Shown here piece after piece: positions 62,192-64,000 of a stretch of DNA of 64,000 nt (position 1 is its first letter; each line of letters begins with the position of its first letter). A program made the position numbers and the translations under genes. The notes under the pieces were generated by a model. It did not search any database and had not been told where the DNA came from. It saw only the letters and a program-made list of their open reading frames with translations. Source of the DNA: Cohnella sp. AR92 (GTDB lineage Bacteria; Bacillota; Bacilli; Paenibacillales; Paenibacillaceae); contig NZ_RZJR01000006.1 in the NCBI RefSeq assembly GCF_003990975.1, positions 1 to 64,000 of the forward strand, read 5' to 3'.

Positions 62192-63484
62192 ATGACGACG
62201 CAAGAGAGCCGCCCCGCCCGGCAGCTTCTTCAATTCATGGAGCGAATCTACCGGTACGGAATGACCACGACGTCCGGCGGGAACTTATCCATTCGCGAGG
62301 AGAATGGGGATATCTGGATTACGCCGTCCGGCGTGGACAAAGGCGCCCTGACCGTCCAAGACATGGTGTGCGTGAGAGCGGACGGAACGGTGGAAGGCTC
62401 GCACCGTCCCTCGAGCGAGTTTCCCTTCCACCGGCTAATCTACGAGACGCGTCCCGACTTGAAGGCGATCGTACATGCGCATCCGCCCGCGCTCGTCTCC
62501 TTCAGCATCGTAAGGAGAATTCCGGATACGAGACTGCTGCCGAATGAACGCCGCATCTGCGGACGGATCGGAATGGCGCCGTACGCGCTGCCGGGCAGCG
62601 AGCAATTAGGGCGCAATATCGCCAAAGTGTTCGGCGAAGGCATCAATTCGGTCATGCTGGAGAACCACGGCGTCGTCGTCGGGGGGCGCGACTTGTTCGA
62701 AGCGTTCCAGGCGTTCGAGACGCTTGATTATTGTGCGCGCTTGGAGATCGAAGCGGCAAGGATCGGGAAGCCGACTCTGCTCACCGACGACGATTACGCC
62801 ATCGTTCGGGAGAAGAGCGCAGCGTCGCTCCCCGTCTATAGAAGCGAAGGCATCGACGAAGAAGAGATGGAAGTTCGAAGGACGATGTGCGGTTACGTCC
62901 GAAGAGCTTATGATCAAGGGTTGTTCACGAGCACTCAAGGGACGTTCTCGCAGCGGCTTAACGAAACGGATTTTCTCATTACGCCTTACGGATGCGACCG
63001 CAAATACCTGGAGCCGGAAGATCTTGTTTGCATCCGCGGCGGCGCGAGCGAGGAAGGGAAGATTCCCAGCCAATCCGTACGCTTCCACCAAGCGGTCTAC
63101 GGGCAGCAGAAGCACGTCGATTCGGTTATTCTCGCGCACCCGCCCTGTATCATGGCGTTCGCCGTCACCGATCTGCCGTTCGATTCCCGAACGATTCCGG
63201 AGAGCTATATCCTGCTCAGAGGCACGCCGAAGCTAAGCTTTGAATCGCTATACAACGAGCCCGAAGAGACGGCCGCGTTGTTTGTCCCGAGCACGCCGAT
63301 CGCGATCGTGAAGAACAATTGCGTCGTCGTCGCGGGACAAGGCTTGCTGAATACATTCGATCGGCTGGAGGTCGCCGAATACAGCGCGAAGTCGATCCTG
63401 TCCGCCCGCGCGCTCGGCGAAGTGGTCCATATCGAAGACGCGGAGATCCGGGATTTGAAGGCTGCTTTTAAGCTGGCGGATTAG
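62192..63484 (+). CDS. Tandem class II aldolase/adducin-domain protein
   Basis: The 430-residue protein is a tandem duplication. Residues 1-205 form a class II aldolase/epimerase domain with the Zn site Glu76 (PSSEF), His95 and His97 (HAHPP) and His159 (ENHG), as in fuculose-phosphate aldolase. Residues 220-425 repeat the fold, but the matching motifs read QSVRF, LAHPPC and VKNNC, so the Glu and two His ligands are missing. The first half is probably active and the second structural or regulatory. Substrate is unknown. ATG 62192 follows GGGAGCTG. Confidence 0.88.
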   Translation: MTTQESRPARQLLQFMERIYRYGMTTTSGGNLSIREENGDIWITPSGVDKGALTVQDMVCVRADGTVEGSHRPSSEFPFHRLIYETRPDLKAIVHAHPPALVSFSIVRRIPDTRLLPNERRICGRIGMAPYALPGSEQLGRNIAKVFGEGINSVMLENHGVVVGGRDLFEAFQAFETLDYCARLEIEAARIGKPTLLTDDDYAIVREKSAASLPVYRSEGIDEEEMEVRRTMCGYVRRAYDQGLFTSTQGTFSQRLNETDFLITPYGCDRKYLEPEDLVCIRGGASEEGKIPSQSVRFHQAVYGQQKHVDSVILAHPPCIMAFAVTDLPFDSRTIPESYILLRGTPKLSFESLYNEPEETAALFVPSTPIAIVKNNCVVVAGQGLLNTFDRLEVAEYSAKSILSARALGEVVHIEDAEIRDLKAAFKLAD

Positions 63485-63504
63485 CCAATTATCGAATAAT
63501 AGAG

Positions 63505-63541
63505 AAGACCGACCGGAACCCTCGTTCCAGTCGGTCTTTTT
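63505..63541. terminator. Terminator between the aldolase and dehydrogenase genes
   Basis: AAGACCGAC and GTCGGTCTT pair across GGAAC/GTTCC with a CCTC loop, followed by T5. It lies between convergent genes. Confidence 0.9.
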
Positions 63542-63571
63542 CGCGATGCGGACGCTACTCTTCTTAACTCT

Positions 63572-64000
63572 TTACAGGCTCATATCGACGAGTATCTTGA
63601 TTTGGGTGCGGTCTTTAAGAAGCACCTCGAAGCCTTGATCGACGATATCGTTCAGGGCGATCTTGCCCGTAATGACTTCATTGCCGTTGATCACGCCGTT
63701 CGCCAGCAGCCGGATCACTTCCGGGAACAGGTTCGTGTAAGCATACGAGCCGGTAATGCGGCCTTCCGTCGTGACGATCGCGTTCGGGCTGAACGTTGCG
63801 GGCTTCTCCCAGATGCTGACGACCTTGAACTCGCCTCCCGGACGAATGGAGCTGGCGCCGGCCTCGAAGGTCGCTTGCACGCCCGCCGCGTCGAAGGCGA
63901 CATCCGCTCCGCCGCCCGTAATCTCGCGGATGGCTTGAACCGCGTTCGTCTCGATCGGGTTCAGCGTATGGGTGGCTCCGAGCTCCGCGGCTTTGCGCCG
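63572..64000 (-). CDS. Zinc-type alcohol/polyol dehydrogenase (C-terminal part)
   Basis: The frame enters from the right edge and encodes the last 142 residues of a medium-chain dehydrogenase. Visible features are RKAAELGATHTLNP and the Rossmann strand GGGADVAFDAAGVQATFEAGASSIRPGG, then NAIVTTEGRITGSYAY and the final VLLKDRTQIKILVDMSL. The pattern fits the 2,3-butanediol dehydrogenase or sorbitol dehydrogenase branch. The catalytic zinc domain lies outside the window. Confidence 0.85.
   Translation of the reverse strand, partial: RRKAAELGATHTLNPIETNAVQAIREITGGGADVAFDAAGVQATFEAGASSIRPGGEFKVVSIWEKPATFSPNAIVTTEGRITGSYAYTNLFPEVIRLLANGVINGNEVITGKIALNDIVDQGFEVLLKDRTQIKILVDMSL

Overview
The window looks like chromosomal DNA from a spore-forming Gram-positive bacterium of the Paenibacillaceae (Paenibacillus/Cohnella type). 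Evidence: moderately high GC, strong AGGAGG-type ribosome sites, Gram-positive LexA boxes between divergent lexA and yneA, a spore protein of the Tlp family, RNase J, a YprA/YprB (MrfAB) pair, a pdhABCD operon and a c-di-AMP (ydaO-type) riboswitch. No rRNA, tRNA, CRISPR array or prophage was seen. The only mobile DNA is the end of an IS3-type element at the left edge, followed by three tandem 52-bp hairpin repeats.

Layout. 1-2.3 kb: IS end, repeats, lexA/yneA SOS module, ynzC. 2.3-9.4 kb: a membrane protein, HAD phosphatase, acireductone dioxygenase (mtnD), cobalamin-dependent methionine synthase (metH), tlp, yfhP-like gene. 9.6-16.8 kb: a DNA-repair-rich co-oriented block (mrfA, mrfB, HAD-IIA phosphatase, Fpg-like protein, nfo, cREC protein, thioredoxin). 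16.9-22.8 kb: ABC ATPase, FtsJ-type methyltransferase, a Ser/Thr kinase fused to a MinD/CpaE-like domain, a two-component system. 22.9-28.1 kb: nitrilase, two GNATs, MBL hydrolase, thiN, LMW phosphatase, esterase. 28.3-33.4 kb: pyruvate dehydrogenase operon with its own promoter and a perfect inverted repeat. 33.5-43.1 kb: SgrR-like protein, thioesterase, thyA, folA, a lone gltD, and several cell-surface or uncharacterised genes.

43.2-53.6 kb is more accessory: MCP, a LuxI/FeeM-like acyltransferase preceded by an overlapping 24-codon ORF, an LLM oxidoreductase, an AAA ATPase plus TPR membrane protein, a TetX-like monooxygenase, SDR/TetR, a phosphotransferase and a TPR remnant. 53.6-64 kb: an Lsa/Vga-type ABC-F resistance gene behind a textbook translational attenuator, rnj, hxlR/doxX, a c-di-AMP riboswitch in front of a KamA-family radical SAM aminomutase, namA/araC, a tandem class II aldolase and a truncated dehydrogenase.

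The most interesting signals are: (1) the c-di-AMP riboswitch ahead of a KamA paralogue that appears to lack both lysine-binding aspartates, suggesting osmolyte synthesis from a different (perhaps acidic) substrate; (2) the ABC-F attenuator with a perfect 13-nt alternative pairing inside a 38-codon leader; (3) the translationally coupled mini-ORF plus LuxI/FeeM-like gene; (4) an Fpg-family protein without the catalytic N-terminal proline next to nfo; (5) a kinase-MinD fusion; and (6) a LexA-like box in the mrfAB promoter. All assignments come from reading the sequence and from memory of the families; no database search was run.
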